Positions 8,866-18,636 of a stretch of 64,000 bases of DNA are shown one piece after another. The stretch comes from Thalassospira xiamenensis M-5 = DSM 17429 (GTDB lineage: Bacteria > Pseudomonadota > Alphaproteobacteria > Rhodospirillales > Thalassospiraceae), in assembly GCF_000300235.2 (NCBI RefSeq), contig NZ_CP004388.1:1903501-1967500 (forward strand), read 5' to 3'. Position 1 is the stretch's first letter; each line of letters starts with the position of its first letter. A program made the translations under genes and the position numbers. The notes beneath the pieces were generated by a model. It was not told the origin of the DNA, made no database searches, and was given only the letters and a program-made list of their open reading frames with translations.

Positions 8866-8959
8866 ATCTCAGCTTCCTGTGTTCAGGTGTATCTCAGGCC
8901 GCGGAACATAAAGGTTATGCGCCGGGTGTCAAGCCATTTTGGCAAAAATAATGCCATTT

Positions 8960-10576
8960 TTATTGCGAGGCAAAGGTATCGGCAATCTCATTGATCGGCA
9001 ACTGAGCCAAATCCTTGTAACCCGGGAGGTTTTTGATCAATTCAAGCGCGATATCAATGTCGTTTTCATCAATGCCCTGACGGGCCGGGCACACCTTTCT
9101 AAGGTCCTGTCGTGCCTGTTCGTTCTGATAATCAAGCTTGCGCCATTTTGTCATCACGGCGACCATGTCATCGCGATGGGCCAATGCAGATTTGATCTGT
9201 TCATCCGGACCAACTCCGTCGGCGGTTGTGCAGATCGACGGGAAAAGTCCGATACGATCAAATGTGTAACCGGATGGAGCCGTCATCTGTGACCATGTAA
9301 AGGTCAGGGTACCCTTGTTCGAAAGATCATTGATCGCCTGAACCGATCCCTTGCCAAAACTGGTCGACCCGATCAGGACGGCGCGATTGCGGTCCTGAAG
9401 GGCCGCGGCGACCAGTTCGGCCGATGATGCCGTTCTTCCATCAATCAGAACCACAAGCGGCGCACCGCGGGTCAGGTCCTCGGCATCGGCTTTGAAGATA
9501 TGGCGCGCGGCCATCACGCGTGATCGGGTATTGGCAATCGGGCCACCGGCAATAAACAGATCGGCAACCTCCACACCCTGCTGCAAAAGCCCGCCACGAT
9601 TGCCGCGAAGGTCAAGGATCACCCCACGCAAACCACCAGGATAAAGATCGGCCTTCAGGATTTCATCGCCAAGCGCCTGTGCCGTCGCGCTGTTAAAACT
9701 GGCGATCCGGGCAATCAGGATATTGTCGCGAATTTCGGCAAAAACGGTCCGGCCGATAACGCGTTCGCGCATGATTTCAACCGGTGTGACGACCGGGCTA
9801 TCGGCCCCATTGATTTCGATTGAAACACGTGTGCCTTCCTCGCCATGCAAAAGGTCGCTGGCATAGGTCGCGGTCCGGTTATAAAGGTTGATCCCGTTCA
9901 CCGAAATCAGTTGATCGCCGATATTAAGGCCTGCCCTGGCCGCCGGGCTGTCTTCGTGCACTTTCTTGATGACCGGATATCCATCGCCACCGATCAGTCG
10001 CACGCCAACCCCGATATAACCATCGCGTCGTGTCCGCGCCGTTTCGGCCTGGCTGGGACCCTCGTAACGGCTGTATCGATCAAGATTCTTGATTGATCCA
10101 CTGACAAGGGCCGATTGTACCGAAAGCGGATCGGCATGGCGCAAGTCTGGTGAATAAACCCGGTAAATGCCAACGCCCTTAAGCGTCAGCTCCGTCCACA
10201 AAAGGGTGTCCTGTTCTTCGCTATCGGCAGCAGGCAGGGCAAGATTGCGAACGGTTTTGCCGTTATATCCAAGGATGATTTCGTCAGGCGTCATGCCGAT
10301 GCGAATGTTCGGATCAATGGTCGAAAGCCCGTCAAGCGCATTGACAACGATCTGTTCACGGCCAATTGGATCAATATATCGGGTCGCGACCAGTTCGATG
10401 GTTTGTGACATCACATCGCGGGTCTGCGCATCATCATTTGAAATGATCACATCCGCATGCTGGGTCACACACCCGGCCAGCAAAAGGCAAATACCAACCA
10501 TTCCGGCAAAACGCCTTATCGGGCGCAAGGCCGGACGGAAAGAAACAGTATCGAAGTCCTGTGTGGCTGATGCCAA
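8960..10576 (-). CDS. S41-family carboxy-terminal processing peptidase (lipoprotein)
   Basis: A C-terminal-processing protease. The precursor has a lipobox LLLAGC (Cys36), so it is probably a lipid-anchored periplasmic protein. A PDZ domain (about residues 190-270) includes GVGVRLIGGDGYPVI and SPAARAGLNIGDQL. The S41 domain follows, with DLRGNRGGLL, the catalytic serine in DGRTASSAEL (about 390) and the general-base lysine in GSTSFGKGSVQ (about 415). The first start is a TTG at 10576 without a clear ribosome-binding site; an ATG at 10501 would still leave a short signal peptide and the lipobox. An extra 150-residue N-terminal segment before the PDZ domain is of unknown function. Confidence 0.86.
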   Translation of the reverse strand: MASATQDFDTVSFRPALRPIRRFAGMVGICLLLAGCVTQHADVIISNDDAQTRDVMSQTIELVATRYIDPIGREQIVVNALDGLSTIDPNIRIGMTPDEIILGYNGKTVRNLALPAADSEEQDTLLWTELTLKGVGIYRVYSPDLRHADPLSVQSALVSGSIKNLDRYSRYEGPSQAETARTRRDGYIGVGVRLIGGDGYPVIKKVHEDSPAARAGLNIGDQLISVNGINLYNRTATYASDLLHGEEGTRVSIEINGADSPVVTPVEIMRERVIGRTVFAEIRDNILIARIASFNSATAQALGDEILKADLYPGGLRGVILDLRGNRGGLLQQGVEVADLFIAGGPIANTRSRVMAARHIFKADAEDLTRGAPLVVLIDGRTASSAELVAAALQDRNRAVLIGSTSFGKGSVQAINDLSNKGTLTFTWSQMTAPSGYTFDRIGLFPSICTTADGVGPDEQIKSALAHRDDMVAVMTKWRKLDYQNEQARQDLRKVCPARQGIDENDIDIALELIKNLPGYKDLAQLPINEIADTFASQ

Positions 10577-10650
10577 AATGTGCTCAATCCGAAAGGAGAT
10601 GGATCAACGTGAAAGTCATTCTACTGCGAATGATGTGCAGTCGACAATGA

Positions 10651-11028
10651 CTATCCCTTGATCTTCATCGCCCACTGGGTTCCAAGCACCGCCCCCTTGA
10701 TAAAGGGCAGGAAGCCAAGGCAAAGCAAAACGGTGATCGGCAGCCAGACCGACAGTTGCAGCGCCATGGATGGCTGCATGGATTGTTCCATCGTAAGCGC
10801 CCCGCCAACAACGATATGGCCGACAATGAAAATCGTGAAATAGGGCGGTGCATCATCACAGCGATATTCGCCGATCGGATGCGCACAGCAATCACATTCC
10901 TGACGCAGCTTCAGATACCCGCCAAACGCAAGTCCATGCCCGCAATTGGGGCATTTCCGGCGGAAACCGCGGCTAAGACCGGTTAGCAGGCGCGACCCGC
11001 TGCTTTGTTCGCTATATTCTGGCTGCAT
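10651..11028 (-). CDS. DUF983 family membrane protein
   Basis: A 125-residue protein with an N-terminal zinc-ribbon-like part (RKCPNCGHGLAFGGYLKLRQECDCCAHPIG: CxxC...CxxC) followed by two membrane helices (about residues 65-85 and 92-115), the DUF983 pattern. DUF983 genes are often near cytochrome oxidase genes in alphaproteobacteria, but not here. I chose the ATG at 11028 because the longer start at 11088 has no ribosome-binding site. Function unknown. Confidence 0.85.
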   Translation of the reverse strand: MQPEYSEQSSGSRLLTGLSRGFRRKCPNCGHGLAFGGYLKLRQECDCCAHPIGEYRCDDAPPYFTIFIVGHIVVGGALTMEQSMQPSMALQLSVWLPITVLLCLGFLPFIKGAVLGTQWAMKIKG

Positions 11029-11225
11029 GGTGGCATTCGTTCCTGTTTTTTGATCCAGCCCCTTGATCGGGCCGAAAAAAAGGGGCATTGAAACGGATAT
11101 CTATCATCATGAAGTTGAAGTGATCGGGCAAGTGCTTTTCTGGCATGGCTGAAAACCCTGCGAAACGCCGTTATAATACCGACTCTTTGATACTGATGTC
11201 TTCAACCCGGTACAGGAGCGCCCAG

Positions 11226-12008
11226 ATGGGGAATGCAGACGATATCGTCGCCCGACTGAAACAGGATTTCATTGAAGACACTCTGGAACGCGCAGACCGC
11301 ATCGAAACCACCATTGATCGTGTTGCCGGCGGTATGGACAAGGCTGATGTTGGCATCGCCGAACTGCGGCGCGAAGCCCACACAGTCAAAGGTCTGGCCG
11401 GATCGTTCGGTTTCCCGCTTGTCGGCGCTATTGCGCACCGCATGGAAGATTACATCGCCGAACTGACTGAAATTGATGATCTCGAAGCCGCATCGCTTGT
11501 CGATTTCACGACATGGATCCGCGAAATCATCGAAAGCGGGACCAATCCCCCGGCGGAGGAAGAAACCCGCATTCTGCGCTCATTGCCGACCCGAAGTGCA
11601 AAAAAGGGGGATGAGGATAGCGTCTCGAACACGCCAACAGCGCATGACAAAGAAGTTCTGATTGTCACTGCAACCACGGTTCAGGCGCACTTTCTGCAAC
11701 GCGAATTGCGCGAAAAGGGGTTCCGGACCATCACCGCACGTAACGCAGTCGAAGCATTCGAGACCGTCGTGCAATCGCGCCCAGATGCAATCATCACTGC
11801 GGCGGTCCTTGATGGTCTAAGCGGGATCGAACTGATCCGCGCCCTTGCCGCAATGAAAACCATGAAGGACAAGGCGCTTGGCCTTCTGACCAGCTTCGAG
11901 GCATTCCACCCCGATCTGGAAGGTCTGCCATCAAATGTCGTGATCATTTCAAACCGGGGCAAGCAGACAGCCGAGCATCTGGCAAAGTTCATTGAAACGC
12001 TTGACTGA
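11226..12008 (+). CDS. Histidine phosphotransfer (Hpt) protein fused to a degenerate receiver domain
   Basis: A 260-residue signalling protein. The Hpt domain (about residues 5-115) carries the phosphorylatable histidine in REAHTVKGLAGSFGF (about 46). After a linker, residues 140-260 have the length and pattern of a receiver domain, but the acidic pair is replaced (VTATT), the phospho-acceptor aspartate position is alanine (IITAAVLDG) and the conserved lysine is lost. The receiver is therefore probably a non-phosphorylated docking module. The start at 11226 has AGGAG 8 nt upstream; a frame start at 11145 lacks this. The partner kinase is not in the window. Confidence 0.82.
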   Translation: MGNADDIVARLKQDFIEDTLERADRIETTIDRVAGGMDKADVGIAELRREAHTVKGLAGSFGFPLVGAIAHRMEDYIAELTEIDDLEAASLVDFTTWIREIIESGTNPPAEEETRILRSLPTRSAKKGDEDSVSNTPTAHDKEVLIVTATTVQAHFLQRELREKGFRTITARNAVEAFETVVQSRPDAIITAAVLDGLSGIELIRALAAMKTMKDKALGLLTSFEAFHPDLEGLPSNVVIISNRGKQTAEHLAKFIETLD

Positions 12009-12029
12009 TTGCAACATCCGATATCAACG

Positions 12030-12060
12030 AAAAAGGGCGACCATCGCGGCCGCCCTTTTT
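12030..12060. terminator. Bidirectional terminator between the Hpt gene and rnr
   Basis: Perfect 10-bp stem AAAAAGGGCG (12030-12039)/CGCCCTTTTT (12051-12060) between convergent genes. Confidence 0.9.
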
Positions 12061-12062
12061 CT

Positions 12063-14492
12063 TTAACTTTCGCGTTTGGTCGTGTTGCGTGCGACCCGGC
12101 TTGATGCCACCAGCTTGCGCTGTTTTTTGGGTGTGGTTTTCTTCTTGCCTGCAGCCTTGGCACTAGGCTTGCTGCCCGGGTTTCCCCCACGGGGGCCACC
12201 ACCAGATGCACCGCTTTTATCCTTTGGATTGGCGCGGAAACCCGGTTTGGTGCCGTGACGGTGGCTGCGATCACCGGGGCTGCCACGGCGCTTGCCGCGT
12301 CCACGCGGCCGTTCGATCAGGTCACGGTCGGTGATATCGGCATGACCCGCCAGACGCAGCGCAAGCGATCCGGTTGCTGCATCCGCCTCGGCAATGCGGA
12401 CAACAACATCATCGCCCAGACGGAATGTCTTGCCGCGATTTTGCCCGACCAATGCATGTCCGATGGCATCATGCACATAATAATCATCGGGCAGGGTGGA
12501 AATCGGGACGAGACCATCGGCACCGGTTTCCTGAAGCGATACGAACAGGCCAAAATGCGTGACCCCCGAAACACGTCCGGGGAATTCCGCGCCGACCTTG
12601 TCGGCCATATAGGCCGCGACATAACGGTCAACCGCATCACGTTCGGCCATGGCCGCCCGCCGTTCGGTGCCGGAAATGTCTTCGCCGATCTGCTCGAACC
12701 GTTCGCCATCTTCGGGCGGTAATCCGCCTTCGCCAAGTTTCAGGCCCGCAATCAGCGCGCGATGCACCAGAAGGTCGGCATAACGCCGGATCGGGGATGT
12801 GAAATGGGCATATTTCTTAAGGGCCAGACCAAAGTGCCCGATATTATCCGGGCTATACATGGCCTGTGACTGACTACGCAGCACAACCGTGTTGATTAGC
12901 TCGGCTTCCGGGGTGTCCTTGGCCTGTTCAAGGATGCGGTTGAAATCGCGCGGGCGCAGGACCGCCCCCTTGTTCAGCTTGTATCCAGCCCCTTCAAGGA
13001 ATTCATGAAGTGCCTCAAGCTTTTCCTCGCTTGGCGCATCGTGAATACGATACATGCAGGGCTGCTTGATCCGTTCAAGTTCCTCGGCCGCACAGACATT
13101 GGCCGCGACCATGAATTCCTCGATCAGCTTGTGGCTGTCAAAGCGTGCCCGCGGGGCAATGGCAATGATCTGGCCTTTGTCATTCAGCTCGATCTTGCGT
13201 TCCGGAAGATCAAGTTCCAGAACACCACGCCCTTTACGTGCTTCAAGAAACGCTTCATACGCGCCGTAAAGCGGCTTGATAATGGTGTCAAGCAACGGGC
13301 CAGTGGTGTCATCGGGATAGCCATCCATCGCGCGTTGAACCTGATCATAGGTCAGGCGTGCTGCTGATCGCATCATCCCGCGACAGAATTTGTGCCGCAA
13401 CTTTGTACCGTGCCTGTTTAACCACATCTCGACGGCCATGCAGCCGCGATCTTCGTGTGGAACCAGCGAACACCAGCCGTTTGAGAGTTCAAACGGCAAC
13501 ATCGGCACGACCCGGTCCGGGAAATAGCAACTATTGCCGCGCTTTACCGCTTCACGGTCGAGCGCGTCGTGCGGGCGCACATACCAGGACACATCCGCAA
13601 TCGCGACCATGATGTGCCAGCCGCCCTCGTTTTCCGGATCGGAATCGGGTTCGGCCCATACGGCATCGTCAAAGTCGCGCGCATCAGCACCGTCAATCGT
13701 CACCAGCGGGATATCGCGCAGATCTGTGCGCTTGCCCATCGGCGTTGCCTTGGACTCACGCGCCTGCAATTCGACCTCGGGCGGGAATTCAAAAGGAATA
13801 CCACGCGCATGGATCGATACCAGACTGATGGATTTCGGTTCGTTGATATTGCCCAGAACCTCTGTAATCCGGCCTTTGCGCAGGCCGAAATGCTTGCCCG
13901 GCAGAATTTCGGTCAGAACCAACGAACCACCTTCAAGATCGGGATGGTCATCCAGCGGCACGGCGATCTCGCCGCTATCCTTGCGGTCTGTGGGCACAAC
14001 CCGGCCTTCACGTTCATTGGGGCGAAAAATGCCCAGAACGCGTTGCGGGCCGCTGCCCAGAACCCGCATGATGCTGGCTTCATAGGTCTGCTTGCCGGTA
14101 TAGCGCAGCTTGGCAAGGATCTTGTCGCCAATTCCCGGTGCGCTTGGTCCGCCACGCCGGATCGTTTTCACGTAAATGACCGGTGGTTCGTAATCTTCTT
14201 TCCAGACATTGGGACGGGCAATTACTTCGCCATCATCATCGATGCCGATGATTTCCAGTACTTCAACCGGCGGCAGGTGGTCGGGTTTGTCAAACCGTCT
14301 GCGGCCCTTGACCACGTCACCACCGATTTTCAGATCCCTCAGGATCTTTTTAAGCTCGATCTTCGCTGCACCCTTGATGTTGAAGGCGCGCGCAATTTCG
14401 CGCTTCCCCACCGGGGTGGGGCTCATATCGATGAATTCCATGATCTGTTCCCGTGTGGGGAACGGGGTTTTATTTTCTGTGTCGTTCGCCAA
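12063..14492 (-). CDS. rnr: Ribonuclease R
   Basis: A 3'-5' exoribonuclease of the RNB family that degrades structured RNA. The 809-residue protein has an N-terminal winged helix (about 10-80), cold-shock-like domains (about 90-240), the catalytic RNB domain with the aspartate cluster DGADARDFDDA (about 265), an S1 domain (about 640-725, starting GRVSGVTHFGLF) and a Lys/Arg/Gly-rich tail from about 735. Length and order are normal. It is the last gene of the pyrB-to-rnr operon, 48 bp behind topA. Confidence 0.95.
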   Translation of the reverse strand: MANDTENKTPFPTREQIMEFIDMSPTPVGKREIARAFNIKGAAKIELKKILRDLKIGGDVVKGRRRFDKPDHLPPVEVLEIIGIDDDGEVIARPNVWKEDYEPPVIYVKTIRRGGPSAPGIGDKILAKLRYTGKQTYEASIMRVLGSGPQRVLGIFRPNEREGRVVPTDRKDSGEIAVPLDDHPDLEGGSLVLTEILPGKHFGLRKGRITEVLGNINEPKSISLVSIHARGIPFEFPPEVELQARESKATPMGKRTDLRDIPLVTIDGADARDFDDAVWAEPDSDPENEGGWHIMVAIADVSWYVRPHDALDREAVKRGNSCYFPDRVVPMLPFELSNGWCSLVPHEDRGCMAVEMWLNRHGTKLRHKFCRGMMRSAARLTYDQVQRAMDGYPDDTTGPLLDTIIKPLYGAYEAFLEARKGRGVLELDLPERKIELNDKGQIIAIAPRARFDSHKLIEEFMVAANVCAAEELERIKQPCMYRIHDAPSEEKLEALHEFLEGAGYKLNKGAVLRPRDFNRILEQAKDTPEAELINTVVLRSQSQAMYSPDNIGHFGLALKKYAHFTSPIRRYADLLVHRALIAGLKLGEGGLPPEDGERFEQIGEDISGTERRAAMAERDAVDRYVAAYMADKVGAEFPGRVSGVTHFGLFVSLQETGADGLVPISTLPDDYYVHDAIGHALVGQNRGKTFRLGDDVVVRIAEADAATGSLALRLAGHADITDRDLIERPRGRGKRRGSPGDRSHRHGTKPGFRANPKDKSGASGGGPRGGNPGSKPSAKAAGKKKTTPKKQRKLVASSRVARNTTKRES

Positions 14493-14540
14493 CTTCGCGG
14501 CGTCCTTTCAATTTTATCGTCAAGAAAAGGAAGGCGGCGA

Positions 14541-17192
14541 TTAATTCGCCGCCTCTTTCCTAGTTGTTTTCTTTGCTGCAGGTTTCTTTGCAGCGGTCTT
14601 TTTGGCAGCCGGTTTCTTGGGGGCCGCCTTTTTCGTCGTTGTTTTTTTTGCTGCGGTTTTGGTTGCCTTGGCCGGTTTCCCCGATTTGGCTTCCTTTTCC
14701 TTCAATGCCGCAATGGCCATTTCCAGCGTGACATCTTCCTTGTTGGTGTCACGCGGCAGATTGGCATTGGTTTTCTTGTGTTTGACAAACGGACCCCAAC
14801 GGCCATCGGCCAGGAATATCGGTTCGCCGTCATCGGGATGTTTGCCGATTTCCTTGCCTGCTTTTTCGCGTTTATCCGCAATCAGGGCAATGGCGCGGTT
14901 TTCACCAACCATCAGAACGTCATCCTCGGCCTTAAGCGATGCAAAAATGCTGCCCGCCTGAACATAGGGGCCAAAACGGCCGACATTTGCCTTGATTTCC
15001 TCTCCGGTGTCGGGGAATACGCCCACCAGACGCGGCAATGTCAGCAATTCTTCCGCCTTGGTCAGATCGACAACCGATGGCTCCAGACCTTTTGGAAGCG
15101 ATGTCCGCTTCGGTTTGACCTTTTTTGGTTTGCCGTTCTTGCCTTCGACTTCCTCTTCTTCACCCAGCTGCACATAAACACCATAAGGGCCTTTGCGCAG
15201 GGTGATCTCCTTGCCGGTTTCCTTGTCGATGCCAAGCACCTTGGGCCCGGAATCAAGTTCGGAATCGCCGCCATTTTCATTGGCAACCAGCGGACGGGTA
15301 AAGTTGCATTCCGGATAATTCGAACAGCCAAGGAACGCGCCGAATTTGCCAAGCTTAAGACTGAGCGTGCCATCAGTGCATTTCGGGCATTTATGCGGGT
15401 CCGTGCCGTCGTCGCGCGTCGGGAACAGGTAATTTTCCAGCATCACCTGAAGCGCATCAAGCACATCGGTGATCTTCAGTTCCTTGGCTTCGTCAACGTT
15501 ACCCTTAAAGGCCGACCAGAACTGGTTCAGCACATCGCGCCAAGCAAGGCTTCCGTTTGAAACGTCATCAAGCTGGTTTTCCAGATCGGCCGTAAAGTTG
15601 TACTGCACGTAACGTTCAAAGAATTTCGACAGGAACGCCGTGACCAGACGACCGCGGTCCTGTGCGACAAAGCGGCGCTTGTCCAGCGTCACATAATCGC
15701 GATCCTGCAACACCGAAATGATCGACGCATAGGTCGACGGACGGCCAATACCCAGTTCTTCCATTTTCTTGACCAGGCTCGCCTCGGTATAACGGGGCGG
15801 GGGCTGTGTGAAATGCTGGTCGATACTGACTTTGCCAAGATCGGGCTTCTGGCCTTCGTTCAAAGGGGGCAGACGACGATCATTTTCGTCTTCTGCCTCG
15901 TCATCCTTGCCTTCCTGATACAGTTTCAGGAAACCGTCGAATTTGACGACGGAACCATTGGCGCGCAGAACCACGTGATTGTCATTCGATGACAGATCAA
16001 CCGCGACCTGATCGAATTTGGCATCTTCCATCTGGCAGGCGACGGTGCGTTTCCAGATCAGGGTATAAAGCGCAAGCTGATCCTTATCCAGGTGACGCGC
16101 AACCTGATCAGGGCGACGGAACAGGTCCGTCGGGCGGATGGCTTCGTGGGCTTCCTGTGCGTTCTTGGCCTTGTTGGCAAAGCTGCGCGCACTTGGTGGC
16201 AGGTAATTTTCACCGTAATCCTTGGAAATCAGGCGGCGTGCTGCTGCCAGTGCCTCGCCCGACAGCACGACCGCATCGGTACGCATATAGGTGATCAGGC
16301 CAACTGTCTCGCCACCGATATCAACCCCTTCATAAAGGCGCTGTGCCAGCTGCATGGTGCGTTTCGCGCCAAAGCCCAGCTTGCGTGACGCTTCCTGTTG
16401 CAGGGTCGAGGTGGTGAAAGGCGGCTGCGGACGACGTTTGACATCTTTGCGCTCGACCTTTGAAACCGTATAGCTGCGGCTTTCGACCTTTTCCTTGGCA
16501 ATCGTCGCTGCACCCTCATTGCCCAGTGCCAGCTTATCAAGCTTCTCACCGTTCAGATGAGTCAGACGCGCGGTGAAGTTGCCCTCAGGCACCTTGAAAC
16601 CGGCTTCGAGTGACCAGTATTCGTCGGGGCGGAATGCTTCGATCTCAATCTCGCGCTCGCAAATCAGGCGAAGGGCGACCGACTGAACTCTACCGGCCGA
16701 CCGTGATCCGGGCAATTTGCGCCACAGAACCGGCGACAGGTTAAAGCCCACCAGATAATCAAGGGCACGGCGCGCCAGATAGGCATCGACCAATTCCTGA
16801 TTAAGCTCGCGCGGATTGGCAATCGCGTCGGTAACCGCTTTTTTCGTAATCTCGTGGAACACAACGCGATGAATATCGCGACCGCGCAAAAGCTTTTTCT
16901 GTTCCAGAACTTCCAGAATATGCCACGAAATCGCTTCCCCTTCGCGATCCGGGTCAGTCGCGAGATAGATGGTATCGGCATCGCGTGCAGCCGATGCGAT
17001 CTCGCGGATCTGTTTTTCGGAACGGCCATCGGTTTCCCAGACCATCGCAAATTCGTTGTCGGGATCAACTGATCCATCTTTTGACGGAAGATCGCGGATG
17101 TGACCAAACGAGGCCAGCACCTTGTAATCGTCACCGAGATATTTATTGATCGTCTTGGCTTTGGCCGGGGATTCGACGATGACAAGATTCAT
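14541..17192 (-). CDS. topA: DNA topoisomerase I (type IA)
   Basis: Relaxes negative supercoils by a transient phosphotyrosine bond. The 883-residue protein starts with the TOPRIM domain (MNLVIVESPAKAKTI; DPDREGEAI about 88-96), has the active-site tyrosine in GLITYMRTDAV (about residue 300), a C4 zinc ribbon CPKC...CSNYPEC (about 600-625), further C-terminal repeat modules, and from about 825 a Lys/Ala-rich tail with KKTAAKKPAAKKT-type repeats. The tail is a common feature of alphaproteobacterial TopA and probably binds DNA. The upstream region has its own AT-rich, probably supercoiling-sensitive promoter. Confidence 0.96.
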   Translation of the reverse strand: MNLVIVESPAKAKTINKYLGDDYKVLASFGHIRDLPSKDGSVDPDNEFAMVWETDGRSEKQIREIASAARDADTIYLATDPDREGEAISWHILEVLEQKKLLRGRDIHRVVFHEITKKAVTDAIANPRELNQELVDAYLARRALDYLVGFNLSPVLWRKLPGSRSAGRVQSVALRLICEREIEIEAFRPDEYWSLEAGFKVPEGNFTARLTHLNGEKLDKLALGNEGAATIAKEKVESRSYTVSKVERKDVKRRPQPPFTTSTLQQEASRKLGFGAKRTMQLAQRLYEGVDIGGETVGLITYMRTDAVVLSGEALAAARRLISKDYGENYLPPSARSFANKAKNAQEAHEAIRPTDLFRRPDQVARHLDKDQLALYTLIWKRTVACQMEDAKFDQVAVDLSSNDNHVVLRANGSVVKFDGFLKLYQEGKDDEAEDENDRRLPPLNEGQKPDLGKVSIDQHFTQPPPRYTEASLVKKMEELGIGRPSTYASIISVLQDRDYVTLDKRRFVAQDRGRLVTAFLSKFFERYVQYNFTADLENQLDDVSNGSLAWRDVLNQFWSAFKGNVDEAKELKITDVLDALQVMLENYLFPTRDDGTDPHKCPKCTDGTLSLKLGKFGAFLGCSNYPECNFTRPLVANENGGDSELDSGPKVLGIDKETGKEITLRKGPYGVYVQLGEEEEVEGKNGKPKKVKPKRTSLPKGLEPSVVDLTKAEELLTLPRLVGVFPDTGEEIKANVGRFGPYVQAGSIFASLKAEDDVLMVGENRAIALIADKREKAGKEIGKHPDDGEPIFLADGRWGPFVKHKKTNANLPRDTNKEDVTLEMAIAALKEKEAKSGKPAKATKTAAKKTTTKKAAPKKPAAKKTAAKKPAAKKTTRKEAAN

Positions 17193-17265
17193 TACGTTTT
17201 TCGTGTCCGGTTCTTGCGCCCTGGGGCGAAAATGTATGTCGTGCTGCGAATGATCCGAATGTCCG

Positions 17266-17282
17266 ACACATATATATAGTGT
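17266..17282. promoter_or_regulatory. AT-alternating inverted repeat in the topA upstream region
   Basis: ACAC-(AT)n-GTGT: arms at 17266-17269 and 17279-17282 with nine alternating A/T bases between. It lies 74-90 bp before the topA start. It could contain a -10 element or melt easily in supercoiled DNA. Confidence 0.35.
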
Positions 17283-17358
17283 GATCGTATTTCAGATCAG
17301 ATTGCGCAAATTGCGGCAAATCACAACAATATTGTCGCAGCACAGATGTCTGCGACAC

Positions 17359-18633
17359 TCATTCGGCGATACGCGATACCCTATTTCCGGGGTGACGTTC
17401 AACCCTTCCTGCAAGCTCAAGCTCAATCAGCATGGTCGAAATCACATCGGCAGGCATGCCAGAAGCCCGGATAAGCTGGTCAATCAGAAGCGGACTGGAC
17501 GACAATAATTCAAGTATATGGTCTGTTTCACGGTCTCCGTTTCGGGTCGGGGCAGGGACCCCTGTTTCTTCTTGGTTATCAATGCTTTCCGGGGTGTCGA
17601 CGATGATCGCGCTTTGGGCATCGCGTTCGATGGATTTGGTGATGTCGCTGAAATCATCTGATGAACTGGTTGTGGTTGTCGCACGGCCGTCGATGGCAAA
17701 ATGATGAATTCCTTCACGCAGATGGTTGTTTTGTTCGGAAACACGCAAGGCATCCAAAATCACATCAACGGAGTCGCACAGGATCGCCCCGTCACGGATC
17801 AGGCTGTTGGGGCCTGCCGCACGCGGATCGGTCGGACTGCCTGGAACGGCAAAAACATCACGTCCCTGTTCTCCGGCAAAACGCGCGGTAATCAGCGATC
17901 CGGAATTGCGTCCGGCCTCGACCACGACAACGCCATGCGACAGGCCGGAAATGATTCGGTTGCGCCTTGGAAAATGCCGTGCCTGCGGATTAAGTCCCGG
18001 TGGCATTTCCGAAATCACGCAGCCATTTTCGCAAAGCTTGTGATACAGATCGGCATGTTCACGCGGATAGATCACATCCACACCCCCGCCCAGAACCGTG
18101 ACGGTGCCGCCATCTGTATTTGCGATTTGCAGACAGGCATCATGAACCGCGCCATCAATCCCGCGCGCCATGCCCGATGCGACAACATATCCCGCGTCGC
18201 AAAGGGCGGCGGATAACCGCCGGGCAAAACCGCACCCATTGGCCGATGCATTGCGGGCACCGACGATCCCGATGGTTGGCCTGGTCAAAAGTTCAACACG
18301 ACCCAGCGCATAAAAATAGGGTGGGGCATCCTCGATCGCGGCCAGCATCACCGGATATTCCGGATCACCGATAATCACCGGCTTGGCATCGCAGGCGCGC
18401 GCCTGTTCAATTTCGGCAATCGTGTCTTCGCGCGTTGCCAGAACAATCTGCCGTTTGCCACCTGTGCGCGCGATGATATCGGGCAGGGCATCAATGGCAT
18501 TGCGTGCCGATCCGAACCGCTCGACCAGCTTGCGGAATGTGACCGGGCCAACATTGGTACTGCGCGCCAGTCGCATACGTGCGAGGCGTTCAGATTGCGG
18601 TAATCGTATCGGTTGTTGCATGTCAGAAACCAT
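17359..18633 (-). CDS. dprA: DNA processing protein DprA (Smf)
   Basis: Loads RecA on incoming single-stranded DNA in transformable bacteria; widespread also in species not known to be competent. The Rossmann-fold core shows IGIVGARNAS, ASGMARGIDGAVHD and the phosphate-binding SGSLITARFAGEQGRDVFAVPG. Residues about 1-70 resemble a SAM-like region, and a C-terminal winged-helix-like part (about 365-424) follows an acidic linker. I chose the ATG at 18633 (424 aa); the longer frame to 18795 would overlap plsY. A perfect hairpin lies directly before this start codon. Confidence 0.93.
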   Translation of the reverse strand: MVSDMQQPIRLPQSERLARMRLARSTNVGPVTFRKLVERFGSARNAIDALPDIIARTGGKRQIVLATREDTIAEIEQARACDAKPVIIGDPEYPVMLAAIEDAPPYFYALGRVELLTRPTIGIVGARNASANGCGFARRLSAALCDAGYVVASGMARGIDGAVHDACLQIANTDGGTVTVLGGGVDVIYPREHADLYHKLCENGCVISEMPPGLNPQARHFPRRNRIISGLSHGVVVVEAGRNSGSLITARFAGEQGRDVFAVPGSPTDPRAAGPNSLIRDGAILCDSVDVILDALRVSEQNNHLREGIHHFAIDGRATTTTSSSDDFSDITKSIERDAQSAIIVDTPESIDNQEETGVPAPTRNGDRETDHILELLSSSPLLIDQLIRASGMPADVISTMLIELELAGRVERHPGNRVSRIAE

Positions 18634-18636
18634 AAC

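Noticed and set aside
13569-15560. A 663-codon open frame on the plus strand
   Set aside because: It runs antisense across both rnr and topA, including their gap, and its protein is low-complexity and Phe/Cys-rich in the part opposite the Lys/Ala tail. It is a by-product of the codon bias of the genes on the other strand.
17143-17358. A 71-codon frame upstream of and overlapping topA
   Set aside because: Mostly promoter region read by chance; no start signal.
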